Shown one piece after another: positions 26,935 to 34,604 of a stretch of 64,000 nt of DNA. Source of the stretch: Denitrovibrio acetiphilus DSM 12809. Its GTDB lineage: Bacteria > Chrysiogenota > Deferribacteres > Deferribacterales > Geovibrionaceae. How positions within the stretch are numbered: position 1 is the first letter of the stretch; each line of letters begins with the position of its first letter. The DNA is taken from assembly GCF_000025725.1 (NCBI RefSeq), contig NC_013943.1, positions 1,798,001 to 1,862,000 on the forward strand, given 5' to 3'. The position numbers and the translations under genes are program-made. Under the pieces are notes generated by a model. That model worked only from the letters and a program-made list of their open reading frames with translations, did no database searches and was not told where the DNA came from.

Positions 26935-28178
26935 AAAGCAGCCTTCTTTCAGAAATACAGACTATAATACAACAGGAAATGATCAAAATTGAATTCCAGC
27001 CTATAGTCAGCCTGAAACTGAAGAAAGCGGTCGGAGTGGAAGCACTCAGCAGAGGCATTCACCCAGTCACAAACGAGATAATACCACCTGTTAAGCTCTT
27101 TGAAAATGCAGCAAAATGCGGAATGACACTTGAGCTGGACAGGTTATGCCGACGTTCTGCCATGCGAGAGTTCGTTAAATTTAAGAATTCAGACGAAATG
27201 GTGCTCTTCCTTAATTTTGACCCTGCCGTACTGGATATAAACACAACTCTCCATGAAAAATCGTGGACTGTAAAATATGCAGACGATGCAGGACTTGATT
27301 ACAACAATATTGCTGTGGAAATAACAGAATCTCAGATAGAAAATAATTATAAACTGGAACAGATAACAGAAAAATACTCAAGCATCGGCATGTTTGTTGT
27401 CCTTGATGATTTCGGAGCACTTCACTCAAACCTTAACAGACTTGTAATCTCAAGACCTGACATAATAAAGATAGACAAGCAGCTTATCAATAACGTGAGT
27501 GAAAGCTATTACCAGCAGTCGATTATCAAATCAATCATTGACCTTGCAAAGAAAATAGGATCACTAACCCTCGCTGAAGGGGTTGAAACAAAACAAGATG
27601 TCCTTAAGTGTCATGAACTGGGTGCGGATCTTTTTCAGGGGTTTTACTTTGCCAGACCTCAGGGCATTGAGGATATGGAATCAATTGAATTCGGTCCTGT
27701 AATGGACATGATTTCCTATGAGATAAAGGAATACATGTCAGCCAACATCGAGATAAAAAAATCACAACATGCCAAGTTCGAAAATATCTTTGATAAGATA
27801 CTCGCTTTTCTCACAAAATGTAACGAATGCTGCTTTGAAAAACGACTGGAAGAATCTGTCAGAATGAACGATGACATCGAATGCATATATGTGCTTGATA
27901 AAGACGGCATACAAATTGGTGATACAGTCTGCCGGCTCGATCTTCAGTTTGCAGACAACAACCTCTTTCACCCGTCCAAAGCAGGAACAGACCACTCTTT
28001 AAAAGAATATTTCTACTACATAAGCAGCCTGAACCTCACAAGCTATTATACCGACCCTTACATATCTCTCGCAACCGGCATCCTGTGCCGAACCATGGCA
28101 AAGAAATTCGAATGCGACGGTAAACTTCACGTTCTCTGCATAGACTTTATAGACAAGAAATCCTGCCAGATTTTTTAA
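26931..28178 (+). CDS. EAL-domain c-di-GMP phosphodiesterase (second of tandem pair)
   Basis: 415 residues with the same architecture as the upstream gene: EAL domain (E37-A-L, LFLNFD, VEITES, VLDDFG, KID, LAEGVET, QGFYFARP) and a related C-terminal domain (IECIYVLDKDGIQIG, then DHSLKEYFYYISSLN as in the first copy). Clear tandem duplication that has diverged. It starts with GTG overlapping the first gene, so the two are translationally coupled and could form a heterodimer. The 3' end overlaps the convergent radical SAM gene by 4 nt. Confidence 0.88.
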   Translation: MKSSLLSEIQTIIQQEMIKIEFQPIVSLKLKKAVGVEALSRGIHPVTNEIIPPVKLFENAAKCGMTLELDRLCRRSAMREFVKFKNSDEMVLFLNFDPAVLDINTTLHEKSWTVKYADDAGLDYNNIAVEITESQIENNYKLEQITEKYSSIGMFVVLDDFGALHSNLNRLVISRPDIIKIDKQLINNVSESYYQQSIIKSIIDLAKKIGSLTLAEGVETKQDVLKCHELGADLFQGFYFARPQGIEDMESIEFGPVMDMISYEIKEYMSANIEIKKSQHAKFENIFDKILAFLTKCNECCFEKRLEESVRMNDDIECIYVLDKDGIQIGDTVCRLDLQFADNNLFHPSKAGTDHSLKEYFYYISSLNLTSYYTDPYISLATGILCRTMAKKFECDGKLHVLCIDFIDKKSCQIF

Positions 28179-29068
28179 ACAAGGCTCCCCTGTGTTATCC
28201 CCTTCTCCTTCATTATCTGGATAAGCTTCTGTTCTATTTCATTTTTGCTTACATTCCAAATCGGCGCAACGAGCGTATCTCCAGCTGCATCTCCTGAGAT
28301 TCTGGCAACCACAATGCTGTTATCCAGATATCCCATAGCTTCAGAAAGCACATCTATGTACTCTTCCAGACTCATAACATCGGCATCACCAGCAAGAAAC
28401 ATCTTCTCAAGAACCGTGCCTTTAACAACATGCAGATGATGGAACTTGACCGAGTAAACACCCAGCTCTGTTAACATCCGAACTGATGAAATCATATCCT
28501 GCCTGCTGTCTCCTGGGAGTCCGAATATCACATGCGCACATACTTTCAGACCATATTCATGAGTCAGAGCAACTGCATCTTTAAAATCCTGCACAGTATG
28601 ACCTCTGTTAACCTTAGCAAGTGTTACATCATTTGCAGACTGCAAACCGTACTCCACAACGACTTCATAAGTTGCATTCAGCTCTTGCAGATATTCAAGC
28701 TTTTCCCTGTCGATAACATCCGGTCTGGTACCAATATGAACAGCGACTATCCCGTCATCCACAAGAGCACAATTGACACGTTCCCTGATAGTTTCAACTG
28801 TTCCGTATGTGTTGGAATAAGACTGAAAATATATAATATATTTATTTATACCCCTTCTTTTCAGCTTCTCAATCCTCTCTGCAACCTGCTCAGCGATTGT
28901 CCCCTCTTCTGCCCCGTCGAAAGAATCGACACTGCAATATATGCAGCCTCCGATTCCGGCATGACCATCTCTGTTAGGGCAGGTAAATCCGGCATTAACA
29001 GGCACTTTCCAGACTTTCTCGCCAAATCTTTCTTTAAGATATTCACTGAACTTATAGATATATGTCAT
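28175..29068 (-). CDS. Radical SAM protein, YhcC/TIGR01212 family
   Basis: 297 residues from the ATG at 29068 (MTYIYKFSEYLKERFGEKV, the usual family beginning); an in-frame ATG at 29107 adds 13 residues. Cysteines in GFTCPNRDGHAGIGGCIYC form the family's spaced radical SAM cluster (C-x8-12-CxxC). Further conserved blocks: IYFQSYSNTYG, IGTRPDV, YGLQSAND, INRGHT-like VNRGHT, HVIFGLPGD and KFHHLHVVKGT. Members have no firmly assigned reaction. Convergent with the EAL pair. Confidence 0.9.
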   Translation of the reverse strand: MTYIYKFSEYLKERFGEKVWKVPVNAGFTCPNRDGHAGIGGCIYCSVDSFDGAEEGTIAEQVAERIEKLKRRGINKYIIYFQSYSNTYGTVETIRERVNCALVDDGIVAVHIGTRPDVIDREKLEYLQELNATYEVVVEYGLQSANDVTLAKVNRGHTVQDFKDAVALTHEYGLKVCAHVIFGLPGDSRQDMISSVRMLTELGVYSVKFHHLHVVKGTVLEKMFLAGDADVMSLEEYIDVLSEAMGYLDNSIVVARISGDAAGDTLVAPIWNVSKNEIEQKLIQIMKEKGITQGSLV

Positions 29069-29150
29069 ATACACAACCCGCTCTTTAGAAACATGTTTTA
29101 TTGTCAAAAAATTTATATTATACTAACTCTATAACATCCCGGAGTACGAA

Positions 29151-31862
29151 TTGAAGCACATAATTATTATTCTGGCAATTTTCCTTACAGCAATCATTGT
29201 ACACGCAAAGCCGTATAATATATTAATAATACACTCCTACCAGCAGGAATTCCCTGAGACAAAACTCCAGCACAACGGCTTTGTGAAAGGACTTCGCAGC
29301 TCCGACAGTAAAGACAGATATAACATATTCACTGAATACCTGAATGCAAAAACATCATATGCAGGGCTGGAAAATACTGAAGTAATAGACAACTATATGC
29401 TGGCTAAATATCTAATGAATAAGCCGGATCTCATCTATGCCACCAACGATGAAGCCTTGTCTTATCTGAGCAGCACAAGCCTGGGCTTTCTCAGAGAGGT
29501 TCCGCTAATAGTCACAGGAATATCAGACAGTCCGGCAATCTACCGCTCCGGTACAACCTACGGCATACTCATTAATCACAATATAACCAAAACCATAGAG
29601 ATTATAAACACATTACTAAACAGCACCCCAGACATCACTTTCATAGACTCAGAAAACGGGTCATCCAAAAAAACAGAGAACTATGTCAGCACTCTCAGCA
29701 ATAATAAGCAGCAGATTCTTTTCAAAACTGAAAAAAACATAGATAAACTGCTTACAGAGCTAAAAGGCGGCAAAGACTCGGCTTTCGTTATAGTAAATGC
29801 CGGTGGATTCTACAGTGAAAACCGCCACGAAACAACAGCATCTTCACTCAGGAAACTTAAAGAGTCCCTCCCCTCCCCTTACATATTTGCTATGCACAAA
29901 CTTGAAATACAGGAGGGTGTTCTCGGCGGGTTTGTCACCAGCGAATTAAAGCAGGGGGAGGAAGCAGGCATAGCAGCGAGACAGACTCTTCAGGGGAATC
30001 CTCCCCAGAAATCCCATATATACACAGGCAATCACCTTATATTTGACAGAAAAGCAGTCGACAGAGCATTCCTGCGAATCCCCGAACCGCTGAACAGTCA
30101 GATAACCTTCATAAACAATTATCCGACATTTCTTGAAAAACACGGACAGCTTCTCATCTGGATAACAGTATTGCTGGCACTTACAACGCTGATAACTCTG
30201 ACCGCTTTCAGCATCCATTCGACATCACAGCGCAAACAACTAACTGCAACAACAAAAAAGCTCGCCGAGGCAAGCAGAAAAAATAAACAGTATATGGACG
30301 CAGTGGATGCATCAAACTTTGTGTCCATTGCCGACCAGAAAGGACGTGTCAAATATATCAGCAATACATACCTGTCTGCTATAGGGTACAGCAGTGATGA
30401 AGTGATAGGGCAGAAACACCATATGCTCAACCACCCTGAAATGGATGTCAAAAGATACAAAACCTTAATAAAAACTGTTTCCAGCGGTAGAATATGGGTC
30501 GGCATCCTTCTGAACAAAACGAAAAACGGCGATACCCTTTACCTTGAAACTTCTGTGGTCCCCATTCAGAACGAAGATGGAGTAATAACTGAATACCTGT
30601 CAGTAAGAAAAGATATCACAAAAGTTATTATGCAGCAGAGGGAAATTCAGAGTCAATATCAGGATGTGCTGACAGGACTTCCGAACAGAGTTAAAATGCG
30701 TCTGGACAGAAACCGTGCAACGCTCCCCGCTGTGGCACTGATGAATATTGACGGCTTCAGCGCTATCAACACTTATTACGGTATGGAAGGCGGTGACTAC
30801 CTTCTCAAATCTGTAGCAGGGAAACTCGCAGCTCTGATACCCGACAGAATGAGCGTTTATAGAGTGAGCGGCGACGAGTTCGGCATACTTTGCTATGATG
30901 TTACTGACTACGATGCTTTCAACTCTGTTATCCAGGATATTCTGAATAAAATATCAAAAAGCACTTTCATATACAAAGAAACAGAAATGCACTTCTCCCT
31001 GACAGCGGGCACAGCATCAGGGATGGAAACAACAATAACCAAAGCAGGGATAGCCCTTAGGCAGGCAAAAAAGAATAAGAAATCATTCATGACATACGAC
31101 GAAGCAGAGTCAGAGATGGAAAAAATCCGTGAAACAGTCAAATACTCCGGCTCTCTGCGGGATGCCCTGAGCCATGAAAAAATAATCCCGTACTTTCAGC
31201 CTATCGTAGACACTGCGACAGGTGAGATCATCAAGTATGAGGCTCTGATGCGCATTGAAAATGAAAAAGGCGACATAATGACACCCAACATGTTCCTCAG
31301 CATGTCAAAAAGCCTTAAGCTATACAACAGCCTGTCGCTCATGATGCTGGAGAAAAGCCTTAACTCGCTCTCAGATACAGTCAATGATATCTGTATCAAC
31401 TTTGATATGGAAGATATACGCAACAACAAATTTCAGACATACTTTTTCGATATAATATCCCAGAAAAACCTTCAGGGGCGTATAACAGTTGAAATAACTG
31501 AATCAGAAGGTATAGACAACATGGACGAATTATCGGTTTTTATCGCAAGAGCCAAAAAGCATGGCTGTCTAATCGCTCTGGACGACTTCGGTACGGGATA
31601 TTCCAACTTCATGTACATCCTCTCCCTTCAGCCTGACTTTCTTAAAATAGACGGTTCCATCACAAGGCAGATAAATGTCTCCGGCAGAGCCAGACTCCTA
31701 ACCAGCACTATTGTTGAAATGTGCCGTCAGGCAGGTATAAAAACCGTTGCGGAATATGTTTCTACAGATGAAATTTACTCAACAATAAAAGAAGTCGGTG
31801 TAGACTACTGTCAGGGCTACCTCTTCGGCAAACCCGCACCAAATTTCATAAAAAGCATCTGA
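29151..31862 (+). CDS. Periplasmic-binding-domain PAS-GGDEF-EAL sensor
   Basis: 903 residues starting at a TTG with SD GGAG. A signal/anchor helix (1-18) leads to a periplasmic ABC-substrate-binding-like domain (YNILIIHSYQQEFPETKLQHN cut to its key words, about 22-310), a transmembrane helix (about 330-352), a PAS/PAC (about 370-490), a GGDEF domain reading SGDEF at 573-577, and an EAL domain with E697-A-L, CINFDM, VEITES, LDDFGTGYSN, KID and QGYLFGKP. The first Gly of GGDEF is Ser and no I-site is evident, so it is probably a phosphodiesterase with a degenerate or regulatory GGDEF. AEGVE reads AEYVS, with the key Glu kept. Confidence 0.9.
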   Translation: MKHIIIILAIFLTAIIVHAKPYNILIIHSYQQEFPETKLQHNGFVKGLRSSDSKDRYNIFTEYLNAKTSYAGLENTEVIDNYMLAKYLMNKPDLIYATNDEALSYLSSTSLGFLREVPLIVTGISDSPAIYRSGTTYGILINHNITKTIEIINTLLNSTPDITFIDSENGSSKKTENYVSTLSNNKQQILFKTEKNIDKLLTELKGGKDSAFVIVNAGGFYSENRHETTASSLRKLKESLPSPYIFAMHKLEIQEGVLGGFVTSELKQGEEAGIAARQTLQGNPPQKSHIYTGNHLIFDRKAVDRAFLRIPEPLNSQITFINNYPTFLEKHGQLLIWITVLLALTTLITLTAFSIHSTSQRKQLTATTKKLAEASRKNKQYMDAVDASNFVSIADQKGRVKYISNTYLSAIGYSSDEVIGQKHHMLNHPEMDVKRYKTLIKTVSSGRIWVGILLNKTKNGDTLYLETSVVPIQNEDGVITEYLSVRKDITKVIMQQREIQSQYQDVLTGLPNRVKMRLDRNRATLPAVALMNIDGFSAINTYYGMEGGDYLLKSVAGKLAALIPDRMSVYRVSGDEFGILCYDVTDYDAFNSVIQDILNKISKSTFIYKETEMHFSLTAGTASGMETTITKAGIALRQAKKNKKSFMTYDEAESEMEKIRETVKYSGSLRDALSHEKIIPYFQPIVDTATGEIIKYEALMRIENEKGDIMTPNMFLSMSKSLKLYNSLSLMMLEKSLNSLSDTVNDICINFDMEDIRNNKFQTYFFDIISQKNLQGRITVEITESEGIDNMDELSVFIARAKKHGCLIALDDFGTGYSNFMYILSLQPDFLKIDGSITRQINVSGRARLLTSTIVEMCRQAGIKTVAEYVSTDEIYSTIKEVGVDYCQGYLFGKPAPNFIKSI

Positions 31863-31955
31863 AACATGCCTTTTCACATTTAAAACCTACATGGTCTTGT
31901 AATTATCCGCTTATTGTTTTAAATTGACGTATACGTATTTTAATTGAGGAAGAAC

Positions 31956-32138
31956 ATGATAAAACAAGAACTTCTCGATGTACTCGCATGCCCTAAATGC
32001 AAGAAAGCTGTCAGAGCTTCCAAAGATGAAAAATTCATCATATGTGACCCTTGCGGTCTTTTATACGAGATAAAAGAGGATATCCCTGTTATGCTTGTTG
32101 ACGAAGCAAAACAGGTCGAAAACACCTCTGGCTACTAA
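31956..32138 (+). CDS. Trm112/UPF0434-family small zinc protein
   Basis: 60 residues from the ATG at 31956 (SD GAGGA); an in-frame TTG at 31944 overlaps the SD and is rejected. It begins IKQELLDVLACPKCKKAV and contains CDPCGLLYEIKEDIPVML, the Trm112/YcaR fold with two CxxC pairs. Bacterial members accompany lipid A or methyltransferase genes; no such partner is visible here. It starts a plus-strand run of housekeeping genes. Confidence 0.9.
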   Translation: MIKQELLDVLACPKCKKAVRASKDEKFIICDPCGLLYEIKEDIPVMLVDEAKQVENTSGY

Positions 32139-32167
32139 CCCGAACCACACCCCATACGGAGCTTATA

Positions 32168-33688
32168 ATGGAAATACTGAACTCCTCTCAGATGGGCATA
32201 GCTGATGCCTACGCTATCAATGAGACAGGAATACCTTCTGCTGTGCTTATGGAAAATGCTGCTATATCTGTTGTTGATGAGGTTATGGCTGCCATGCCTA
32301 ATGCCGTCAGTGCCGCTATTGTAACAGGCACCGGCAACAACGGCGGGGACGGTTTTGCTGTTGCGAGGCTCCTTATCAACGCAGGACTCGCATGTGATAT
32401 CTATCTCGCCTGTGACGAAACTAAACTAAAGGGCGACGCTCTTATTAATTTCAATATTCTTAAAAATTATGATGCACCAATATTTAATGTAGAACAAAAT
32501 GATCTGCCGTCCTTTGCAGATTATGACTTTGTAGTTGATGCACTTTTCGGAACAGGGCTGGCAAGACCTCTGGAAGGTTTTTATGAAGCTCTGGTGCAGA
32601 ATATAAATCTTACAGCGAATTTTGTGGTTGCAGTGGATATACCAAGCGGACTTTCCGGTGACACACATAACGTAATAGGTGAGTGTGTGGACGCAGACCT
32701 TACCGTTACTTTTGCCAGACCTAAACTTCCCCATGTTATGTACCCTGCCAGAGGATTTTGCGGAGATATCGTAGTAGCTGATATCTCTATCCCTGACTTC
32801 GCCGTTGATGAGGCTGACTGTAACATATTCCTTCTGGATGAAAATACTCTCCCCTGTACTCCGCCGAGAGAACCGGACAGCTATAAGGGAGACTTCGGAC
32901 ATGCCGTGATGGCCGGAGGCTCGGAAGGTAAATCCGGTGCTGTGTTTATGGCGTCCAGAGCCTGTGCAAGATGCGGAGCGGGACTTACAACAACCGCTGT
33001 CCCAGAGGGGCTTATTCAAGCGGCAGAGATAGTTAATCCTGAAATAATGTCTATCAGGCTCGCAGGCGACACTCATTTCACCTCTGCCGGAGCGGAAAAA
33101 CTTTCAGAATTTATGAAAGGGAAAACAGTCCTTGCCATCGGTCCCGGGATAGGCAGAGAAGAAGAGACGGCAGAGTTTGTTAAAAATGTAGTCTCCATGA
33201 CCGACACCCCTCTGATAATAGATGCAGACGGTATAAACCTTATAGGCGACATGCCCCTCGACAAGCTTTCAGGCAGATGCATTCTAACCCCGCACATAGG
33301 AGAATTCGCACGTCTTATAGGTAAAGATAAAGAACATATAATGAGCGAAAGGCTTGAGCTTGCTATGCTTTTTGCCCAGCAGAACGATATAGTGCTTGTA
33401 CTGAAAAGCGCAGATACTATAATAGCTCTCCCTTCAGGTGAAGTGTTCGTCAATACCACAGGCTCACCGTCACTGTCCAAAGGGGGGAGCGGAGACTGTC
33501 TCACCGGACTGATAGCAGGTTTTGTGTCACAGGGGTACGACCTCGACGAATCTGCATGTCTCGGCGTATACACCCTGGGCAGAACAGCAGAGATCGTATC
33601 TGAAGGGGTAAACGAAAAATCTGTCCTGACAACAGACATAATAGAAAACATATGGAAGACACTGAATGAACTTGAAGAGAACTCTTAA
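32168..33688 (+). CDS. nnr: Bifunctional NAD(P)H-hydrate epimerase / ADP-dependent dehydratase
   Basis: 506 residues. The N-terminal YjeF_N epimerase half (1-215) has ENAAISVVDEV, GTGNNGGDGFAVARLL, DALFGTGL and DIPSGL. The C-terminal carbohydrate-kinase-like dehydratase half (220-500) has HAVMAGGSEGKSGA, GPGIG, DADGINL, LTPHIGEFARL and the GSGD motif in LSKGGSGDCLTGLIAG. Together they repair hydrated NAD(P)H. SD GGAG. The end overlaps tsaE by 23 nt, a pairing common in bacteria. Confidence 0.95.
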   Translation: MEILNSSQMGIADAYAINETGIPSAVLMENAAISVVDEVMAAMPNAVSAAIVTGTGNNGGDGFAVARLLINAGLACDIYLACDETKLKGDALINFNILKNYDAPIFNVEQNDLPSFADYDFVVDALFGTGLARPLEGFYEALVQNINLTANFVVAVDIPSGLSGDTHNVIGECVDADLTVTFARPKLPHVMYPARGFCGDIVVADISIPDFAVDEADCNIFLLDENTLPCTPPREPDSYKGDFGHAVMAGGSEGKSGAVFMASRACARCGAGLTTTAVPEGLIQAAEIVNPEIMSIRLAGDTHFTSAGAEKLSEFMKGKTVLAIGPGIGREEETAEFVKNVVSMTDTPLIIDADGINLIGDMPLDKLSGRCILTPHIGEFARLIGKDKEHIMSERLELAMLFAQQNDIVLVLKSADTIIALPSGEVFVNTTGSPSLSKGGSGDCLTGLIAGFVSQGYDLDESACLGVYTLGRTAEIVSEGVNEKSVLTTDIIENIWKTLNELEENS

Positions 33689-34085
33689 TAGCGAAGCGGA
33701 CACGGCTGCGTTTGCCAGAGAAATTGCAGAAAAGCTTGTGGGAAATGTAGTGCTTATGAACGGAACACTGGGCGCAGGTAAAACTTTTTTTACAAAGTCT
33801 GTTGCATGTCATTTTAACTGTCCGGAAACAAGCAGCCCGACATTTACACTGCATCAGAGATATTCCGGTGATGTCACAATACATCACTTTGACCTTTACA
33901 GGCTTGAAAATATCGTTGAACTGGACAATATAGATTTTTTTGAATATATCGACAGTGGTGAAACATGCTTTGTGGAGTGGGCAGACAGGTTTAATCTTAA
34001 GGACGAGCTTGAAAAATATATAGAAATCACTATAACTGTAAATACCCCGACAACCAGAACAATAACGGTAAATTCCGTCGGGTAG
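33666..34085 (+). CDS. tsaE: TsaE, tRNA t6A-modification ATPase
   Basis: 139 residues with the P-loop GTLGAGKTFFTKSV, SSPTFTLHQRY, HHFDLYRLEN and FVEWADRF, all TsaE signatures. TsaE acts with TsaB, TsaD and TsaC to make threonylcarbamoyladenosine on ANN-decoding tRNAs. It starts inside the nnr gene. The partner genes are not in the window. Confidence 0.93.
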   Translation: MNLKRTLNSEADTAAFAREIAEKLVGNVVLMNGTLGAGKTFFTKSVACHFNCPETSSPTFTLHQRYSGDVTIHHFDLYRLENIVELDNIDFFEYIDSGETCFVEWADRFNLKDELEKYIEITITVNTPTTRTITVNSVG

Positions 34086-34099
34086 AGGATATTTAATTT

Positions 34100-34339
34100 A
34101 TGATGCTTTTAAAGCCGGAAATGTGCCCCTATTGCGGGGAGAAGAGACTGGAGGAACTTCAGCCAACTGAAGTTGTCATCGACGACATGCTGTGGACAAT
34201 ATATCACTACGAGTGCCAGTTCTGCTCAGAGGTCTTTGACAAAATAGTTCCTGAAGGAGAGATGAAATACGATATCTTTTCTGAAGGATTCGATGCTGAA
34301 ACTGATGAGGATGATGGTGAAAAAAGATTCAATAACTGA
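34100..34339 (+). CDS. Small zinc-finger protein (YgiT-type CxxC/CxxC)
   Basis: 79 residues with CPYC (9-12) and CQFC (39-42) and an acidic C-terminus (DAETDEDDGE). SD GAGG. The two-CxxC finger resembles YgiT/MqsA-like zinc domains, but no HTH follows. It overlaps the next small gene. Function unknown. Confidence 0.65.
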   Translation: MMLLKPEMCPYCGEKRLEELQPTEVVIDDMLWTIYHYECQFCSEVFDKIVPEGEMKYDIFSEGFDAETDEDDGEKRFNN

Positions 34340-34589
34340 TATCCTCGACCATCTCAGTGAAGAGGAGCTAAACAGAATAATGATACTGAAAAGCGGACTG
34401 GAAGACCTTAATCTCATTTTGCAGGAGATAGAGGAAACCTATCAGCTTTTATCAGGTGTTAACCTTACAGAGAAAGAACGTAAACACCAGAAACTGCGCC
34501 TGCTCTCACTTGAAAGGTATATGGCAGAGCTGAACCAAAAGGTGAACACAGCTATGGGAACAGAAGAAGGAAAAAAGAAACTATCCTAA
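34311..34589 (+). CDS. Small helical protein of unknown function
   Basis: About 92 residues if started at the ATG at 34311 (in-frame ATGs at 34293, 34305 and 34314 are alternatives). It is predicted all-helical with long amphipathic stretches (SEEELNRIMILKSGLEDLNLIL, LTEKERKHQKLRLLSLERYM) and no recognised motif. It overlaps the zinc-finger gene by about 29 nt in another frame and ends 15 nt before valS, so it belongs to the same transcript. Confidence 0.55.
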   Translation: MMVKKDSITDILDHLSEEELNRIMILKSGLEDLNLILQEIEETYQLLSGVNLTEKERKHQKLRLLSLERYMAELNQKVNTAMGTEEGKKKLS

Positions 34590-34604
34590 CGGAGTAACAT
34601 ATAA

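Noticed and set aside
28532-29134. Plus-strand open frame of 200 codons opposite the radical SAM gene
   Set aside because: Antisense to a family with clear cysteine motifs; no own SD.
32426-33076. Minus-strand open frame of 216 codons opposite the NAD(P)HX repair gene
   Set aside because: Antisense shadow; Cys/His/Arg-rich product without family features.
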